Part shown: in pieces, positions 43,569 through 53,105 of the stretch
Position numbering within the stretch: position 1 is the first letter of the stretch
How the letters are laid out: each line of letters starts with the position of its first letter
NCBI GenBank assembly: GCA_029983555.1
Contig: JASBZH010000002.1
Span: forward strand, 1 to 64,000
Source of the DNA: Peptoniphilus sp.
GTDB lineage: Bacteria > Bacillota > Clostridia > Tissierellales > Peptoniphilaceae
Direction of reading: 5' to 3'
DNA length: 64,000 nucleotides
Translations under genes and position numbers: made by a program
The notes under the pieces: model-generated
Databases searched by the model: none
What the model saw: only the letters and a program-made list of their open reading frames with translations
Told to the model about the DNA's origin: nothing

Positions 43569-45213
43569 ATTAAAAATAATACCGCTTGGAGGAATGCACG
43601 AGATAGGTAAGAACATGACTCTTGTGGAATATCGCGACGACATAATAATTATCGATTGTGGTATGACATTTCCAGAAGATGAAATGCTTGGAATTGACGT
43701 TGTAATACCAGATATAACTTACCTAATCGAAAATAAACATAAAATTAGAGGATTAGTTTTAACGCACGGACACGAAGACCATATTGGAGCAATACCATAT
43801 GTGATGAAAAAATTAGATTTGGATATTTATGGAACAGCTCTTACAATTGGTCTACTTGAAAATAAATTAAAGGAACACAGACTTAGCAAAAATAGATTGA
43901 AAGTAGTTAAAGCTGGAGATGTAGTTAAACTTGGAAAGATGGAAGTTGAATGGATAAGAGTTAATCACTCAATTCCAGATGCTTGTGCACTTGCAATTAA
44001 AACTCCACTTGGATATGTATATCATTCAGGAGACTTTAAAGTTGACTTTACTCCAATAAGTGGCAAGCCAATTGATCTTCCAAGAATAGCAGAAATTGGC
44101 TCAAAAGGTGTAATTGCAATGATTGGCGAGAGTACAAATGTACTAAGAGAAGGTTACACAATGAGTGAATCTAAAGTTGGAGAAACTTTTAATAGACTCT
44201 TTCAAACACTAACAGACAAGAGAATTATTATCGCAACATTTGCGTCAAATGTTCATAGAATCCAACAGATAATTAATTCTGCTGAGAAGTATGGAAGAAA
44301 AGTTATTTTGTCAGGAAGATCCATGATAAATGTAACAGAAACTGCAAGAAGGCTAGGCCAGTTTAGAGTTAAAAAAGATACTTTTGTAGATATTAGAGAT
44401 ATGAATAAATATGAAGATAATGAAATTGTCTTAATAACTACAGGATCTCAAGGTGAACCGATGTCCGCTCTAACAAGAATTGCATATGGTGAGCACAGAA
44501 AAATTCAACTTACACCAAATGATGCAGTTATTTTATCTGCAACACCAATTCCTGGGAATGAAATGGCAGTAAATAAAGTGATCAATAGACTTTTAGAAAG
44601 AGGGGCTAAAGTAATTTATGAAACTCTTTCAGAAATTCACGTTTCTGGTCACGCTTGTCAAGAGGAGTTAAAGCTCATTTTAAGTCTTGTAAAGCCAAAA
44701 TATTTTGTGCCAGCGCATGGTGAAATTAGACACTTGATGAAGCATTCTCAAATTGCAAATAGAATGGGAATAGAAGAAGACAATATATTTATAATGGAAA
44801 ACGGAAATGTCCTTGAAATTTCACAAAAAGGTGCTAAATTCGTTGGAGATGTACCTTCAGGAAATATTTTAGTCGATGGACTTGGAGTTGGAGACGTTGG
44901 AAATATAGTTTTAAGAGATAGACGTCATTTATCAGAAGATGGACTTATAATTGTAGTTGTAAGTATATCTCGAGATGGCAAAGTTGTATCAGGACCTGAT
45001 ATTATTTCAAGAGGTTTCGTATATGTAAGAGAATCTGGAGATTTAATTGACGATGCTAAAAAAGTTGTTAAAAATATTTTAGACCACAGTTCTAAGGAAA
45101 AACTTTCTGATTGGACTAGTTTAAAATCTGACATTAGAGATGATCTTAGATCTTTTATCATAAAGAATACAAAACGAAATCCAATGATTTTGCCAATTAT
45201 AATGGAAGTTTAA
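43552..45213 (+). CDS. ribonuclease J
   Basis: A metallo-beta-lactamase/beta-CASP exo- and endoribonuclease for mRNA decay and rRNA maturation. The 553 residues include the zinc motif THGHEDHIGAIPY, HSGDFKVD and the beta-CASP segment IIATFASNVHRIQQI. Further conserved segments are TTGSQGEPMSALTRIA and SGHACQEELKLILSLVKPKYFVPAHGE. Whether it corresponds to J1 or J2 cannot be told, as only one copy is in the window. Confidence 0.96.
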   Translation: MRNTNKLKIIPLGGMHEIGKNMTLVEYRDDIIIIDCGMTFPEDEMLGIDVVIPDITYLIENKHKIRGLVLTHGHEDHIGAIPYVMKKLDLDIYGTALTIGLLENKLKEHRLSKNRLKVVKAGDVVKLGKMEVEWIRVNHSIPDACALAIKTPLGYVYHSGDFKVDFTPISGKPIDLPRIAEIGSKGVIAMIGESTNVLREGYTMSESKVGETFNRLFQTLTDKRIIIATFASNVHRIQQIINSAEKYGRKVILSGRSMINVTETARRLGQFRVKKDTFVDIRDMNKYEDNEIVLITTGSQGEPMSALTRIAYGEHRKIQLTPNDAVILSATPIPGNEMAVNKVINRLLERGAKVIYETLSEIHVSGHACQEELKLILSLVKPKYFVPAHGEIRHLMKHSQIANRMGIEEDNIFIMENGNVLEISQKGAKFVGDVPSGNILVDGLGVGDVGNIVLRDRRHLSEDGLIIVVVSISRDGKVVSGPDIISRGFVYVRESGDLIDDAKKVVKNILDHSSKEKLSDWTSLKSDIRDDLRSFIIKNTKRNPMILPIIMEV

Positions 45214-45221
45214 AAATGCGG

Positions 45222-45248
45222 GGGGAACTAGAGATGGTTCCCTTTTTT
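45222..45248 (+). terminator. terminator after RNase J
   Basis: GGGAAC (45223-45228) pairs with GTTCCC (45237-45242) before T6. Ten bases later the next gene begins, so some read-through is likely. Confidence 0.8.
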
Positions 45249-45258
45249 AGAGGGTAAT

Positions 45259-45915
45259 ATGACTAATATAAATTATGATTTTATTGAAGAATATATAAGA
45301 GAAAAAATAGATTATGATGACGAAAAATTAATAGAGATGAGAAATTATGCAGAAGAATTTCACGTTCCAATAGTTGAACCGGAAACTGAAGAATTCATAA
45401 AATTTTTAATTTCAGTTGCAAGGCCAAAAAAAATATTGGAACTTGGAACAGCTATAGGTTACTCTTCCATTTCATTTGCTAAATTTTCTAAAAATATTGA
45501 ATTGATAGATACAGTAGAACTTAAGGAAGATACTGCAAAAGTCGCAAGTAAAAATATTATGGAAGCAGGACTTAGCAAGATAATAAAAGTTCATGTAGCT
45601 GATGCATATGATTTTTTATCAAATTGCGATGAGAAATATGATCTAATTTTTATTGATGCTGCAAAGGGACAGTATGAAAAATATTTCAATAAAGCCATTA
45701 ATAATTTAAATAAAAATGGCATTATTATCTGTGACAATGTGCTTTTTAAGGGCATGGTTGCCAATCAAGATTTAGTAAAGAGAAGAAAGAAAACTATAGT
45801 AAAAAGGCTTAGAACTTTTTTAAAAAATATAACTAAGGAAGAAAACTTTATTACGTCGATTGTACCGATTGGCGATGGAGTATTATTAGTGAGGGAAAAA
45901 GATGAAGAAAATTGA
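45259..45915 (+). CDS. trmR: O-methyltransferase, probable tRNA 5-hydroxyuridine methyltransferase TrmR
   Basis: A 218-residue class I SAM methyltransferase (family 3): LELGTAIGYSSI (SAM loop), VELKEDTAKVASKNI, DLIFIDAAKGQY and ICDNVLFKGMV with metal-site acidic residues. In B. subtilis the homologue YrrM/TrmR methylates 5-hydroxyuridine-34 of tRNA and is encoded beside the U32 proteins and udk, the same order as here. That context is the basis for the name. Confidence 0.88.
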   Translation: MTNINYDFIEEYIREKIDYDDEKLIEMRNYAEEFHVPIVEPETEEFIKFLISVARPKKILELGTAIGYSSISFAKFSKNIELIDTVELKEDTAKVASKNIMEAGLSKIIKVHVADAYDFLSNCDEKYDLIFIDAAKGQYEKYFNKAINNLNKNGIIICDNVLFKGMVANQDLVKRRKKTIVKRLRTFLKNITKEENFITSIVPIGDGVLLVREKDEEN

Positions 45916-47134
45916 ACTTTTAGCTCCAGCAGGAGATTTAAATAAATTAAAGACAGCTGTAGAATATGGTGCAGATGCAGTTTATCTTGGGGGAGAGAGT
46001 TTTGGACTTAGAAAAGCCTCTAAAAACTTTTCTCTAGATGAAATAAAATATGCTGCTGATTACTTACACGAAAGAAATAAGGCTCTACACGTTACTTTAA
46101 ATATTATTCCACATGACAAGGACATGTTTGGTGTAGAAGATTATATAAAATCACTTTACGATATTGGAGTGGACGCTCTTATTGTTGCTGATCCTGGTAT
46201 GTTTATGAAAGTTAAATCTGTAGCAGAAGATTTTCCGATTCACATTTCAACTCAGGGCTCTGTAACAAACTTAGAAACAGTAAAATTTTGGGCATCACTT
46301 GGTGCAACTAGAGTTGTAATGGCAAGGGAACTTAGTCTTGAAGAAGTAAAAAAAATAATAAGAGAAGTTAGAAATGAAATAGAAATTGAAACTTTTGCTC
46401 ATGGTGCAATGTGCATGTCTTATTCGGGAAGATGTCTTTTGTCAAACTACATGACTGGAAGAGATGCAAACATGGGTGATTGTGCTCAACCATGTCGATA
46501 TAAGTATCATTTAGTTGAAGAAAAAAGACCTGGAGAATATTTTCCAATAGAAGAGCATGACGAAGGAACATTTATAATGAATTCAAAAGATCTCTGTATG
46601 ATTGAACATATCGACGAGATGATTGAAGCTGGAATCTCAAGTCTAAAGATTGAGGGCAGAGTGAAGAGTGAATATTATTTGGCCACAGTTATAAGATCTT
46701 ATAGAATGGCAATTGATGAGTATTATAAAGATCCTAAAAATTATAAATATGATCCATATCTATTAAAAGAAATTAAAAAAGTAAGTCACAGAGATTTTAC
46801 TACTGGATTCTTTTATGGAAATGCTGGCAAGGATTCTCAAGTTTATGAAACAAATTCTTATATAAGGGGATATGATTTTGTCGGAATTGTAAGAGATTAT
46901 GATGAAGAGACAAAAATAGCTACAATTGAACAGAGAAATAGAATTTTTGTTGGAGATGAGGTAGAAATTTTTGGGCCTAAAATCAAGCATTTTAATCAAA
47001 AAATTGATAAAATGGTAGATAAGAATGACAGAGAAATCGAAGTGGCAAATCACGCGCAACAAATTTTCAAGATTAAAGTGGAAAAACCTGTAAAACCAGG
47101 ATATATGTTGAGGATGAAAAATAATGAAGAGTAA
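45902..47134 (+). CDS. trhP: U32-family protein, probable tRNA hydroxylation protein TrhP
   Basis: A 410-residue peptidase-U32 family member. It has [23 protein letters not shown] at the N-terminus and the Cys cluster [39 protein letters not shown]-terminal beta domain follows. U32 proteins of this class (TrhP/YrrN/YrrO) install 5-hydroxyuridine at the tRNA wobble position, using prephenate and an Fe-S cluster. B. subtilis has two adjacent copies; here there is one. It overlaps both neighbours. Confidence 0.88.
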   Translation: MKKIELLAPAGDLNKLKTAVEYGADAVYLGGESFGLRKASKNFSLDEIKYAADYLHERNKALHVTLNIIPHDKDMFGVEDYIKSLYDIGVDALIVADPGMFMKVKSVAEDFPIHISTQGSVTNLETVKFWASLGATRVVMARELSLEEVKKIIREVRNEIEIETFAHGAMCMSYSGRCLLSNYMTGRDANMGDCAQPCRYKYHLVEEKRPGEYFPIEEHDEGTFIMNSKDLCMIEHIDEMIEAGISSLKIEGRVKSEYYLATVIRSYRMAIDEYYKDPKNYKYDPYLLKEIKKVSHRDFTTGFFYGNAGKDSQVYETNSYIRGYDFVGIVRDYDEETKIATIEQRNRIFVGDEVEIFGPKIKHFNQKIDKMVDKNDREIEVANHAQQIFKIKVEKPVKPGYMLRMKNNEE

Positions 47135-47753
47135 AAATTTATTAATTGGTATTTGTGGAGGTAGTGGAAGTGGAAAGACTACCGTTACAAAGTCGCTTGT
47201 CAACTTAGTGGGTAAAGAAAATGTATCAATAATTGAGCAAGACTCATACTACAAAGATCAATCTCATTTGGGATTTGAAGATAGAGTTAAAACTAATTAT
47301 GATCATCCTCTTGCCTTTGACAACGAGCTTTTAATAAGTCAAATTAAAGACTTAAAAAAGGGAAAATCTGTAGAAAAACCAATATACGATTTTTCGGAAC
47401 ACAATAGAAAAGAAGAAACGGTTCTAGTTGAGCCAAAGGAAGTTATAATTCTTGAGGGAATTTTAATTTTTAATGAAGAAGAACTTATGGATCTTATGGA
47501 TATAAAAGTTTTTGTAGACACGGATTCAGACGTTAGGATTATTAGAAGAATTTTAAGAGATATTAAAGAAAGACAAAGATCTCTTGATTCTGTAATTATG
47601 CAGTATATGACTACTGTAAGGCCAGCTCATCTTCAATTTGTCGAGCCATCTAAGAGATATGCAGACATAATAATACCTGAAGGTGGAAAAAATAAAGTTG
47701 CAATAGATCTTTTATATCAAAAAATAAAAGCTGAGTTAAATAATAATTTTTAA
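47124..47753 (+). CDS. udk: uridine kinase
   Basis: Phosphorylates uridine and cytidine in pyrimidine salvage. The 209 residues show the P-loop [36 protein letters not shown] and IILEGILIF, all Udk-typical, ending in the [18 protein letters not shown] segment. The ATG overlaps trhP by 11 bases. Confidence 0.96.
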   Translation: MKSKNLLIGICGGSGSGKTTVTKSLVNLVGKENVSIIEQDSYYKDQSHLGFEDRVKTNYDHPLAFDNELLISQIKDLKKGKSVEKPIYDFSEHNRKEETVLVEPKEVIILEGILIFNEEELMDLMDIKVFVDTDSDVRIIRRILRDIKERQRSLDSVIMQYMTTVRPAHLQFVEPSKRYADIIIPEGGKNKVAIDLLYQKIKAELNNNF

Positions 47754-47775
47754 TTAATAAATTTTTTTAATAAGC

Positions 47776-47804
47776 TTGACAAAGATGTTTTAATAAATTA
47801 TAAT
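47776..47804 (+). promoter_or_regulatory. consensus sigma-A promoter of infC operon
   Basis: TTGACA (47776-47781), 17 bases, TATAAT (47799-47804): a perfect consensus, as expected for a ribosomal operon. Predicted start is near 47811. Confidence 0.92.
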
Positions 47805-47810
47805 GTTAAG

Positions 47811-47912
47811 CGTGTTTAAGAAGAAGTCCGCTTCTCACCTTGCAACTAGTGTTAGTAAGGTTATTTTAGAATTACGATGATATTGCGGGCATCTTTTGGT
47901 GTCCGCTTTTTT
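47811..47912 (+). ncRNA. ribosomal L20 leader with terminator
   Basis: A leader of about 100 bases ending in a terminator, where GCGGGCAT (47885-47892) pairs with GTGTCCGC (47899-47906) before T6. It lies in the exact place of the Firmicute L20 leader, upstream of infC-rpmI-rplT, where free L20 represses its operon. The hairpin CCTTGC..GTAAGG upstream of the terminator is consistent with the L20-binding element. The assignment rests mostly on position and architecture. Confidence 0.8.
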
Positions 47913-47932
47913 ATTTACGGAGGTGCTTAGAA

Positions 47933-48448
47933 ATTAAGGAACTACAAATTAATGAAGAAATTCGAGATAAAGAGGTAAGATTAGTAGACGAAAAAGGTAA
48001 TCAAATAGGAATTATTAATACTAATCAAGCTAATGATATGGCTGCATCTAAAAAACTAGACCTAGTCAAAGTTGCTCCAAATGCAAAGCCACCAGTATGC
48101 CGTATTATGGATTATGGCAAGTACAGATATGAGATGGAGAAAAAAGAAAAAGAAGCTAAGAAAAAACAAAAAACTATCAATATTAAAGAGCTTAGATTTT
48201 CACCTAATATTGAAGACCATGATTTACAAACAAAAGCAAAGCAAGGTATTGGGTTCTTAAAAAATGGTGACAGAATAAAGGTATCAGTTAGATTTAGAGG
48301 AAGAGAAATGGGCCATACTGAACTTGGTAGAGAAGTTCTAGATAAATTTGTGGATTTAGTTTCTGAGTACGGAGTTGTGGACAAGAAACCAAAGATGGAA
48401 GGAAGAAATTTAGTTATGTTCCTTTCTGAAAAAACAGATAAAGAATGA
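47933..48448 (+). CDS. infC: translation initiation factor IF-3 (AUU start)
   Basis: IF-3 keeps the 30S free and checks start codons. The coding frame extends upstream of the first ATG (48038) to an ATT at 47933 that sits eight bases after GGAGGTG. The added N-terminus reads [21 protein letters not shown], which is the standard IF-3 N-terminal domain, so the protein is 171 residues, the usual length. The rare AUU start allows IF-3 to limit its own synthesis, as in other bacteria. The linker is Lys-rich ([11 protein letters not shown]). rpmI and rplT follow closely. Confidence 0.95.
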   Translation: MKELQINEEIRDKEVRLVDEKGNQIGIINTNQANDMAASKKLDLVKVAPNAKPPVCRIMDYGKYRYEMEKKEKEAKKKQKTINIKELRFSPNIEDHDLQTKAKQGIGFLKNGDRIKVSVRFRGREMGHTELGREVLDKFVDLVSEYGVVDKKPKMEGRNLVMFLSEKTDKE

Positions 48449-48458
48449 GGAGGATTTT

Positions 48459-48650
48459 ATGGGAAAGATGAAAACTCATAGAGGTTCTGCTAAAAGATTT
48501 AAAAGAACTGCTAGTGGAAAATTGAGAAGATTTTACGCATATAAAGGTCACTTAACTGGAAAGAAAACATCTAAGAGAAAGAGAAAACTTAGAAAAGGTT
48601 CAATAGTTTCTCAAGCTGATCTAAAGAGAATTAATAACATGATTCCATAA
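48459..48650 (+). CDS. rpmI: ribosomal protein L35 (bL35)
   Basis: A 63-residue, highly basic 50S protein starting [20 protein letters not shown], ending in [11 protein letters not shown]. Ribosome site GAGGA. Second gene of the infC operon. Confidence 0.97.
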   Translation: MGKMKTHRGSAKRFKRTASGKLRRFYAYKGHLTGKKTSKRKRKLRKGSIVSQADLKRINNMIP

Positions 48651-48664
48651 GGGGAGGGATATAG

Positions 48665-49015
48665 ATGGCAAGAATTAAAAGAGGAATGAATTCAAGAAGA
48701 AAACATAAAGCTATATTAAAACAAGCAAAAGGTTACTTCGGAGCAAAATCAAAATTATATAGACCTGCTAACCAAGCTGTAATGAAATCTATGAGCTATG
48801 CTTTTATTGGTAGAAAGCAAAGAAAAAGAGATTTCAGAAAATTATGGATTACAAGAATTAATGCTGCAGCTAGAATTAATGGAATGAGCTATTCTAAGTT
48901 CATTAATGGTCTAAAAAAAGCAAATATTGATATAAACAGAAAAATGCTTTCTGAAATGGCTATTAATGATCCTGAAGGTTTTTCTAAATTAGTTGAAGTA
49001 GCTAAAGAACAATAA
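48665..49015 (+). CDS. rplT: ribosomal protein L20 (bL20)
   Basis: A 116-residue 50S assembly protein beginning [20 protein letters not shown]. It has [19 protein letters not shown] and the C-terminal [24 protein letters not shown] domain. It is the likely repressor acting on the leader at 47811. GGGAGGG precedes the ATG. Confidence 0.98.
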   Translation: MARIKRGMNSRRKHKAILKQAKGYFGAKSKLYRPANQAVMKSMSYAFIGRKQRKRDFRKLWITRINAAARINGMSYSKFINGLKKANIDINRKMLSEMAINDPEGFSKLVEVAKEQ

Positions 49016-49019
49016 TAAG

Positions 49020-49041
49020 AGCTCCCTTTAGGGGGCTTTAT
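49020..49041 (+). terminator. terminator of the infC operon
   Basis: AGCTCCC (49020-49026) pairs with GGGGGCT (49031-49037), with one G-U, followed by a T-rich tail. Confidence 0.75.
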
Positions 49042-49061
49042 TTATTTAAATAAGAATTAAA

Positions 49062-50408
49062 ATGAAATTTTTTGAATTATTTGTAAAAAAGATAAGACAA
49101 AATCCACCTTTAGTTGTAGTAATATCATTTTTTGTAGTGATATTATTTGGATCATTTTTATTAAATTTACCAATTGCATCGAATGGTGGAGAAAGTATAG
49201 GATATTTGGACGCTCTATTTACAGCGACATCTGCGACCTGCGTTACAGGACTTATTGTTGTAAATACTGCTGCTCACTGGACTGTATTTGGAAAAATCGT
49301 AATAATTTTTTTGATTCAAATTGGCGGACTCGGAACAATGGTGTTTTTGACTTTAATATCAATTCTTTTGAATAAAAAAATTGGTATTACTCAAAGGATG
49401 ATGCTTAGAGAACAAATTAGTCTTGATAGTATCAGAGGAATTGTAAGAGTTTCAACTTATATTATTAGGGTTTCATTGATATGTGAATTTATTGGTGCCA
49501 TCTTTTTGTCGTTTAAATTTATACCGGATTTTGGACTAAAAAGGGGTATTTTATATTCACTGTTTCACGCAATATCCGCATTTTGTAATGCTGGATTTGA
49601 CTTAATAGGAAATTCTATGATGAATTATACTAGTAGTGCAATAATAAATCTTACTTTAGCATTCCTAATCATAATAGGAGGTATTGGATTTACTGTGTGC
49701 CTAGATATAATTGAAAAGAAAAGGTTCAAAAATTTAATGTTGCATTCTAAAATTGCAATTAGTATTTCTATTGTTCTTATTGTAGTGGGAACTGTTGGTT
49801 TTTTAGTTTTGGAACACGATCAAGAATCTATGAAAGATTTAAATGCCTTAGGTAAAACTTTAGCTTCGTTCTTTATGTCCGTTTCTGCAAGGACTGCTGG
49901 ATTTAATTCCATAGATATTTCTAAAATTTCTGAAAGCTCTATAATATTAACTGTGCTTCTAATGTTTATAGGTGCAAGTCCTGCTTCAACAGGTGGAGGT
50001 ATTAAGACTACTACTTTTGGGGTTTTGCTTTTTTCAACTATTTCACTTCTCAGAGGAAATGAAAATACTGAAATTTATCACAAGACTATTTCAACGGATA
50101 TACTTTTAAAATCAATCTGTATATTCTTTTTAAGTTCACTAATTGTGATAGCTTCTTCAATGGGAATAACAATAATTGAAAATGGGAATATATCATATCT
50201 AGATATATTGTTTGAATCCACTTCCGCTTTTGCGACAGTGGGAGTAAGTAGAGGTATAACTGCAAGTTTAAGAGGTATTTCTAAATTTATCATTATTTGT
50301 TTAATGTATATAGGTAGAGTTGGACCTGCAACACTTGCAATTGCGCTTATGAATAGAAAAACTAAGAAGCACACACAATATTCACATGGAAAAATAATAG
50401 TGGGGTAA
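49062..50408 (+). CDS. ktrB: potassium transporter membrane subunit KtrB/TrkH
   Basis: A 448-residue K+ channel-like transporter with four repeated M1-P-M2 units. Selectivity-loop segments appear as TSATCVTGLIV, SAFCNAGFDLIG, SARTAGFNSIDI and SAFATVGVSRG, each with the filter Gly. It pairs with the adjacent RCK subunit. No clear ribosome site precedes the ATG at 49062, which stands soon after the rplT terminator. Confidence 0.95.
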   Translation: MKFFELFVKKIRQNPPLVVVISFFVVILFGSFLLNLPIASNGGESIGYLDALFTATSATCVTGLIVVNTAAHWTVFGKIVIIFLIQIGGLGTMVFLTLISILLNKKIGITQRMMLREQISLDSIRGIVRVSTYIIRVSLICEFIGAIFLSFKFIPDFGLKRGILYSLFHAISAFCNAGFDLIGNSMMNYTSSAIINLTLAFLIIIGGIGFTVCLDIIEKKRFKNLMLHSKIAISISIVLIVVGTVGFLVLEHDQESMKDLNALGKTLASFFMSVSARTAGFNSIDISKISESSIILTVLLMFIGASPASTGGGIKTTTFGVLLFSTISLLRGNENTEIYHKTISTDILLKSICIFFLSSLIVIASSMGITIIENGNISYLDILFESTSAFATVGVSRGITASLRGISKFIIICLMYIGRVGPATLAIALMNRKTKKHTQYSHGKIIVG

Positions 50409-50410
50409 TT

Positions 50411-51061
50411 ATGAGAACATTTATAGTATTTGGATGCGGAAGATTTGGCTCGACAGTTGCAAAAAGACTTTATGAACTTGGAAATGAAGTTGTTGCATGC
50501 GATATTAATCCAGAAAAAGTTGACAATATCGCACCTCATGTAACTGATGCCATTGTATGTGATGTAGAGGATGAAAATGCGCTAAACGAGCTTGGCCTTT
50601 CAAATTATGAAGTTGCAGTAGTTGGGATTGCAGAAAATCTTGTAGCGGCAGTAATGGCAGTTCTTGCAGCAAAAGAAGCAGGAATTGGCAAGGTAATTGC
50701 AAAAGCTCCATCAACTAGAGCTGCTAAAATCTTGTTAAAGGTAGGAGCAGATAGGATTGTATATCCAGAAATGGACATCGGACATAGGTTAGCTGATAAT
50801 TTGTCTAATAAAAACCTAATAGATTCTTATGAATTTTCCAATGGTTATAAGATATTCGACATGGAAGCTCCTGCATATATGATAGGCAAAAAAATATCTG
50901 ATCTCAATTTAAAAAAGGATTATGGGCTACTAATTCTAATGGTCAATAGAAATCACGATACTTTTGTCAATCCAGTAGCAAAATTTGTGTTTGAAAAGGG
51001 AGATATTGTGACATTTCTTGGAACAGATGAGATGATGAAAGAGATGACTCAACAAGATTAA
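50411..51061 (+). CDS. ktrA: potassium uptake regulatory subunit KtrA/TrkA
   Basis: A 216-residue cytoplasmic RCK protein. It has the Rossmann motif GCGRFGSTVAKRLYELG, an acidic strand end in VACDINPEKV for nucleotide binding and a C-terminal RCK_C domain ending FEKGDIVTFLGT. Gates KtrB with ATP/ADP or c-di-AMP in related systems. Two bases after ktrB. Confidence 0.95.
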   Translation: MRTFIVFGCGRFGSTVAKRLYELGNEVVACDINPEKVDNIAPHVTDAIVCDVEDENALNELGLSNYEVAVVGIAENLVAAVMAVLAAKEAGIGKVIAKAPSTRAAKILLKVGADRIVYPEMDIGHRLADNLSNKNLIDSYEFSNGYKIFDMEAPAYMIGKKISDLNLKKDYGLLILMVNRNHDTFVNPVAKFVFEKGDIVTFLGTDEMMKEMTQQD

Positions 51062-51102
51062 TTTTAAGTTCATTGGGTACAAATCATACGAGGTGAATTA
51101 TC

Positions 51103-51594
51103 ATGATTAGTATGGAAAAAATTGATTATGTTATAAATATAACTGGTGCAAGCTATGATATTGTTCGCAAGGCTCTTTTAGATTCTGATGGCGATGTTGA
51201 CGTAGCGATTGATTTAATTAAAAATAAACAAGAAGATAAGTCAGATACTATCGAGGCAGAAGTTATATTTGATGAAGAAGAAAATTCAAAAGAGAAAGAA
51301 AGAAAAGATTACTTTGAAGATTTTTCTGAAACAATGGAAGAAATAATTGATGCCATTAAGGAAATTTGGAAAAAAGGAAATGCTAGAAGACTTTTAGTTG
51401 AAAAAGGTGATGAGACAGTTTTATCTCTATCTTTAACAACTTCAGCAATAGGTCTTGCTCTTGCACTTCCAGCATCTCTTTTAGGTCTATCAGCTGCTTA
51501 TATCTATGATTATTCTTTTAAAATAATTATGGAAGATGGACAAGTTATAGACATTAAAGAGTATCTAAAAGATAAAAGTAAATTTTTTAAATAA
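51103..51594 (+). CDS. DUF4342 protein with UBA-like N-terminus
   Basis: A 163-residue protein. Residues 1-45 (ITGASYDIVRKALLDSDGDVDVAIDLIKNK) look like a UBA/TS-N three-helix fold. A charged linker follows, then the DUF4342 region IKEIWKKGNARRLLVEKGDETVLSLSLTTSAIGLALALP, with one hydrophobic segment. Function unknown; the UBA-like part suggests binding to a protein or the ribosome. AGGTGA six bases before the ATG supports the start. Confidence 0.88.
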   Translation: MISMEKIDYVINITGASYDIVRKALLDSDGDVDVAIDLIKNKQEDKSDTIEAEVIFDEEENSKEKERKDYFEDFSETMEEIIDAIKEIWKKGNARRLLVEKGDETVLSLSLTTSAIGLALALPASLLGLSAAYIYDYSFKIIMEDGQVIDIKEYLKDKSKFFK

Positions 51595-51596
51595 AT

Positions 51597-51619
51597 AAAA
51601 GCCCGTTTGGGCTTTTTTT
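51597..51619 (+). terminator. terminator after DUF4342
   Basis: AAAAGCCC (51597-51604), loop GTTT, GGGC then T7. Confidence 0.9.
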
Positions 51620-51632
51620 AATAGGTGATGAA

Positions 51633-52379
51633 TTGATAATAACGAGTAAAAATAATGAGGCTTTTAAATACTTTAAAAAGCTAAAAAACAAAAAGTATCG
51701 CGAAGAAGATAGACTTTTTATGGTCGAAAAGTCTGTTGCAATAGAAGAGGCTAAGGACTATAAACCTGAATATATTTTACTTTCAGAAACGAGCTACAAT
51801 GAAAAGAAATTTGAAGATATAATTTCAGGTTTTGATGAAGATAGAATATATATATTTCAAGATAATTTATTTAAAAAGATTAGCGATGCAGTTAGCCCTC
51901 AAGGAATAATTGGATATTACAAATATTTAGATAGAGATTTTGACAGAGATAGTGGAAAGTATCTGTACTTAGATGATGTGCGTGAACCCGGTAATTTAGG
52001 TGGTATGATTAGATCTGCTGATGCTTTTGGGCTCGATGGCATTATTTTATCTTTAAATTGCTGCGACCTTTACAATCCAAAGACTGTAAGGGCATCTATG
52101 TCTTCAATTTTTAGACTTCCAATTTATAAAATGTCTAGAGAAAAATTAGTATCTTTAGGATTTAATTTGATTTCAACATCAATTAATAGATCTTTAAGTA
52201 TAAGAGATTATAATTTTAAAGATCGCGACATAGTCATAATTGGAAACGAGGCAAAAGGCGTCAGTGATTTTTTAATGGAGAACTCAAATATGTCAATAAA
52301 TATTCCTATTAGCTCAAAGGTCGATTCATTAAATGCAAATGTGGCTGCTTCAATAATTATTTATGAGATGACAAAATGA
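51633..52379 (+). CDS. SpoU/TrmH-family RNA 2'-O-methyltransferase
   Basis: A 248-residue SPOUT methyltransferase, N-terminal RNA-binding domain plus knotted catalytic domain. It has YLDDVREPGNLGGMIRSADAFG (the NxGxxxR motif), VIIGNEAKGVSDF and SLNANVAASIIIYE. Often found beside infC-rpmI-rplT in Firmicutes, as here. The target (23S rRNA or tRNA) is not set by the sequence. The start is TTG behind AGGTGATG. Its end overlaps the next gene by four bases. Confidence 0.92.
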   Translation: MIITSKNNEAFKYFKKLKNKKYREEDRLFMVEKSVAIEEAKDYKPEYILLSETSYNEKKFEDIISGFDEDRIYIFQDNLFKKISDAVSPQGIIGYYKYLDRDFDRDSGKYLYLDDVREPGNLGGMIRSADAFGLDGIILSLNCCDLYNPKTVRASMSSIFRLPIYKMSREKLVSLGFNLISTSINRSLSIRDYNFKDRDIVIIGNEAKGVSDFLMENSNMSINIPISSKVDSLNANVAASIIIYEMTK

Positions 52380-53062
52380 AATATGTCTTAGTAAATAAAA
52401 ATATTGATAAAAAGTCAGTTGAGATATTAAAAAACTATGGGAAAGTCGTAAAGACTATAGAAAATAAAAATCTTCTTTGTGGACTAAAGGCTCATCCAGA
52501 TATTTTAGTTCATGTACTTCCAAATGGAGATATAATATGCGATAGAGAAAATTTTGAATACTATAAAAATTCTTTTTCAGATAAAAATGTAATTCCATCT
52601 GAAAATTTTTTGGACAAGAATTATCCAGAAGATATTATTCTAAATTGTTTTAGTTTTAAAAATTATTTCATCCACAATATAAAATATACGGATAAAAATA
52701 TTTTAGACTTTTATAAGAGAAAAAGATATAACATAATAAGTGTAAATCAAGGCTACAGCAAGTGCTCAACTCTAGTTACTGAAGATTTTCTTATAACTGA
52801 TGATGCTGGTATATACAAAAGTCTTAAGGATGTACTTCCAGTTTATAAAATTGATTCAGGTCAAATTAAACTTCAAAATTTTAATTATGGATTTATTGGT
52901 GGTGCAAGTGGAAGTATTGGGAAAGAATTATTTTTGACGGGAAATTTAAAAAAGCATTCGTCGTCTGATACAATTTATGATATAGTTAAAAAATATAAAT
53001 ATAAACTCACAATTCTAAGCGATAAAGAAATTGAAGATTATGGATCAATTTTATTTGTCTAG
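52376..53062 (+). CDS. DUF6873-type GME-fold protein
   Basis: A 228-residue protein that I match to the DUF6873 family of pentein (GME, guanidino-group-modifying) fold proteins. Supporting segments are YSKCSTLVTEDFLITDDAGIYKSL and NYGFIGGASGSIGKELFLTGNL. Penteins include amidinotransferases and dimethylarginine hydrolases; no activity is known for this branch. A Cys in YSKCS and Asp residues could be part of a site. It is coupled to the methyltransferase by ATGA and precedes the thrS leader. Confidence 0.75.
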   Translation: MKYVLVNKNIDKKSVEILKNYGKVVKTIENKNLLCGLKAHPDILVHVLPNGDIICDRENFEYYKNSFSDKNVIPSENFLDKNYPEDIILNCFSFKNYFIHNIKYTDKNILDFYKRKRYNIISVNQGYSKCSTLVTEDFLITDDAGIYKSLKDVLPVYKIDSGQIKLQNFNYGFIGGASGSIGKELFLTGNLKKHSSSDTIYDIVKKYKYKLTILSDKEIEDYGSILFV

Positions 53063-53070
53063 GTTTGAGA

Positions 53071-53099
53071 TTGCAAGTTAATGATATTTATGGTATTAT
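53071..53099 (+). promoter_or_regulatory. promoter of thrS leader
   Basis: TTGCAA (53071-53076), 17 bases, extended TGG-TATTAT (53094-53099). The -10 region TATGGTATTATAAT is identical to that of rplU. Confidence 0.65.
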
Positions 53100-53105
53100 A
53101 ATAAT

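Noticed and set aside
46763..47203. 146-residue reverse-strand frame across trhP/udk
   Set aside because: Opposite two clear genes; low-complexity Phe/Ile-rich translation typical of antisense AT-rich DNA.
48038..48040. ATG 48038 as the infC start
   Set aside because: It would delete most of the IF-3 N-terminal domain; the AUU at 47933 has the ribosome site.
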